Shown piece by piece: positions 5,127 to 6,364 of a stretch of DNA of 6,364 nt (position 1 is the first letter of the stretch; every line of letters begins with the position of its first letter). The notes under the pieces were generated by a model. It saw only the letters and a program-made list of their open reading frames with translations. It had not been told where the DNA came from and searched no databases. Source of the DNA: Nitrospirota bacterium (GTDB taxonomy: Bacteria; Nitrospirota_A; Leptospirillia; Leptospirillales; Leptospirillaceae); the NCBI GenBank assembly GCA_021838765.1, contig JAKCCY010000150.1:1-6364 (forward strand), written 5' to 3'. The position numbers were made by a program, and so were the translations under genes.

Positions 5127-5439
5127 GGATCCTCTTTCCCGGATGGCGGAGCCGATTTTTCCACCCATTAACTCGCCTTCGCCCGACAACTCGGAGGCGA
5201 CCGCAAAGTCGGATCCGGATTTGCGGGTGATGGCTTCTCCCGAATGAGTTATTGGAAGCCCGTGAGAGGGATTTAATAAAGCTCCTTTTAATATGAACAA
5301 AGTGCATTGATCAGGATGTTGAGTGATTCTATCCAAGGTTTCAGGATTTAGAAACAGAAAGCGGCCGTTTGGTCAGGACAACAAAGAAAATCTGGGCGAA
5401 CAGGAGATCGAAGTAGGATGACGGTGAAAGGGGCTCGCG
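5127..5439. other. intergenic stretch between the DUF4336 operon and the IS remnant
   Basis: The DUF4336 frame stays open on the minus strand up to 5336, but these 70 codons carry no recognisable protein pattern and are more likely leader DNA with the operon promoter. Bases 5341-5439 continue the transposase frame with about 33 residues that no longer resemble a transposase, so the insertion-sequence boundary probably lies near 5440. Confidence 0.4.
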
Positions 5440-5966
5440 ATTATCCGCCATGCCCCGGAAGATCGAGGCCGTTCCTTCCTCCGGAACGAAGAACATGCTG
5501 TCGTGCCGGTTCGTGGCATCATCCATGGTCACCACCAGATCCCAGATCTGCCCGGGAACCCAGGGATGACGGCTGGCATCCTGATGGATCATCATCCCTT
5601 CCCAGGGCGTTCCATCCCGGCTCTTCCGATGGCTTTCCCTTTCCGGGGGCCTTTTTGACCGCGCCGTTCTCCTGAAGCGTCTTCTTGACCCATGTATAGC
5701 TTCGTGTCCCGCCCTCTTTCCGGTACCAGCCGTGAAAGTGTTTCACGTTCCAGCCTTCATGACGGCTCCGGTCTTTTTCGACCAGCCCCAGGGCTTCATC
5801 GACAGGTGCCCGTCTTGATGAGGGCTGAGTGAGGCGTTTGTCCAGAATCCCCTTGCTCCCTTCTTCCTTGAGCCGACGGATGTAGCGCCGGAAGGTCCGT
5901 TCACTCATTCCATGTCTCTGACAATCGCATCTTCCGGATCTCCTGCAGGACGGTCGTTCGGTTCAT
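5440..5966 (-). pseudogene. ISNCY-family transposase, broken and truncated
   Basis: Pieces of one DDE transposase appear in order in different frames. ATG 5966, after GGGAGG, gives MNRTTVLQEIRKMR and then breaks. From about 5920 another frame gives GMSERTFRRYIRR (end of the helix-turn-helix), then RRAPVDEALGL, GWNVKHFHGWYRKEGG and TRSYTWVKKTLQENGAVKKA. An extra base at 5631/5632 shifts this into HRKSRDGTPWEGMMIHQDA, RHPWVPGQIWDLVVTMDDAT and MFFVPEEGTASIFRG, ending near 5440. About 20-25 residues of the helix-turn-helix region are missing, and the later catalytic residues (the segment around YTDRGSHY in relatives) are gone. It cannot make an active transposase. The intact flow of the pieces shows decay after insertion rather than random similarity. 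Confidence 0.7.
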
Positions 5967-5992
5967 TCTGAGTCCTCCCTGGACCCATTATG

Positions 5993-6026
5993 AAACCGGA
6001 CAACCCTTGCGCTACAAAACCGGACA
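5993..6026. repeat. direct repeat of AAACCGGACA at the IS end
   Basis: Two identical decamers, 5993-6002 and 6017-6026, are 24 bases apart. They lie between the transposase start and the outer boundary of the IS, where transposase-binding repeats are expected. Confidence 0.6.
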
Positions 6027-6141
6027 GATTATGTGCTTCCTGCATTCTGTGATCTTGGTCATTATGTTGAGAGAATTTTTTCTGTATTATAGCGACCAGT
6101 ATTTTTGCTTGAAGTGTATAAATAGGACAATTGAGCAAATA

Positions 6142-6364
6142 TTAATTTGTTTTTATTGAATGTGCTCCTAGAATGGAAGTCTTTTCAGATAATGGCTCAG
6201 AATCCGGAGGAGCAAGGAAGTGCTGGAGAATTTTTTGACTTCGACTCGAAGGTTGCTTCAAGGCCTTATTCCAGACAATGATAGCAGTTGCATCGTCAGT
6301 TTTTCCGAACCGGAGCTGTTTTCTTCTCGCACCAATGACACCCTTTCGTCGGGAGAGAGGGAGA
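6142..6364 (-). CDS. C-terminal fragment of a possible PP2C-type protein phosphatase (runs off the window)
   Basis: On the minus strand one frame is open from the window edge to a TAA at 6144-6142, giving 73 residues. The stretch FGKTDDATAIIVWNKAL resembles the last strand of PP2C-type Ser/Thr phosphatases, where an Asp-Asp or Asp-Asn pair before A-T binds metal (…DDAT followed by a hydrophobic strand). The remaining 45 residues are polar with no motif and would be a tail (QPSSRSQKILQHFLAPPDSE). The assignment rests on one motif only; the frame itself is better supported than the name. The N-terminal domain lies right of the window. The IS end begins about 115 bases downstream of its stop. 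Confidence 0.4.
   Translation of the reverse strand, partial: LPLSRRKGVIGARRKQLRFGKTDDATAIIVWNKALKQPSSRSQKILQHFLAPPDSEPLSEKTSILGAHSIKTN

Larger units (their letters stand above)
5440..6027 (-). mobile_element. degraded ISNCY-type insertion sequence, outer end retained
   Basis: The element is read right to left. Its outer end, near 6027, carries AAACCGGACA twice (6017-6026 and 5993-6002), that is TGTCCGGTTT repeats spaced 24 bases on the minus strand, as expected for transposase-binding sites at an IS end. The transposase gene begins shortly inside. The opposite end and the 3' part of the transposase are absent, so no matching terminal repeat or target duplication can be shown in this window. 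Confidence 0.6.

Noticed and set aside
5127..5336. 70-residue N-terminal extension of the DUF4336 protein
   Set aside because: Family similarity begins at the Met encoded at 5126, which has its own ribosome site; the extension shows no pattern.
5905..6138. Minus-strand ORF of 77 codons across the IS end
   Set aside because: It runs through the IS terminal repeats and reads the transposase N-terminal region in a wrong frame, so it is not a gene.
1..6364. CRISPR array or tandem repeat array
   Set aside because: No set of three or more regularly spaced repeats was seen; the short repeats found are pairs only.

Overview
The window reads as an accessory, partly decayed stretch of a Gram-negative bacterial chromosome. 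A signal-peptide outer-membrane beta-barrel protein shows the Gram-negative envelope. Base composition is mixed, with AT-rich intergenic patches between GC-richer genes. The assortment (toxin remnants, tRNA-derived attachment site, degraded insertion sequence) would fit an acidophile such as Leptospirillum, but nothing here proves the taxon.

Left end (1-1316): a mobile-island edge on the + strand. It holds the C-terminus of a DUF4411-type PIN toxin, then a SLOG/DprA-like nucleotide-binding protein whose start codon and 3' end both look damaged. An AT-rich spacer carries a sigma-54-like box. Next comes the 3' half of a tRNA-Val(GAC) gene without its 5' half (981-1029), the expected scar of an integrase-type attachment site. 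Beyond it lies the C-terminal half of a second PIN-domain toxin.

Middle (1394-3223): all supportable coding is on the minus strand. An outer-membrane barrel gene is followed one base later by a small exported or membrane ORF that ends inside a 13-bp hairpin. Upstream lies a poorly coding, strongly structured region (about 2330-2930) with four perfect inverted repeats, two of them terminator-like on the minus strand, and several tiny ORFs. An AT-rich intergenic region with a CRP-like palindrome follows.

Right-middle (3224-5126): a compact minus-strand operon read in the order DUF4336 protein, cupin, class I SAM-dependent methyltransferase. The cupin's natural start appears separated from its body by a one-base slip in a homopolymer.

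Right end (5340-6364): a degraded ISNCY-type insertion sequence. Its transposase has lost part of its N-terminus, carries a one-base insertion and is truncated before the rest of the catalytic core. Beyond its outer end is the C-terminus of another minus-strand gene, possibly a PP2C-type phosphatase.

I did not find one clear new system. The best candidates for a second look are the tRNA-Val attachment scar between two toxin stubs, the hairpin cluster at 2330-2930, and the DUF4336-cupin-methyltransferase operon.
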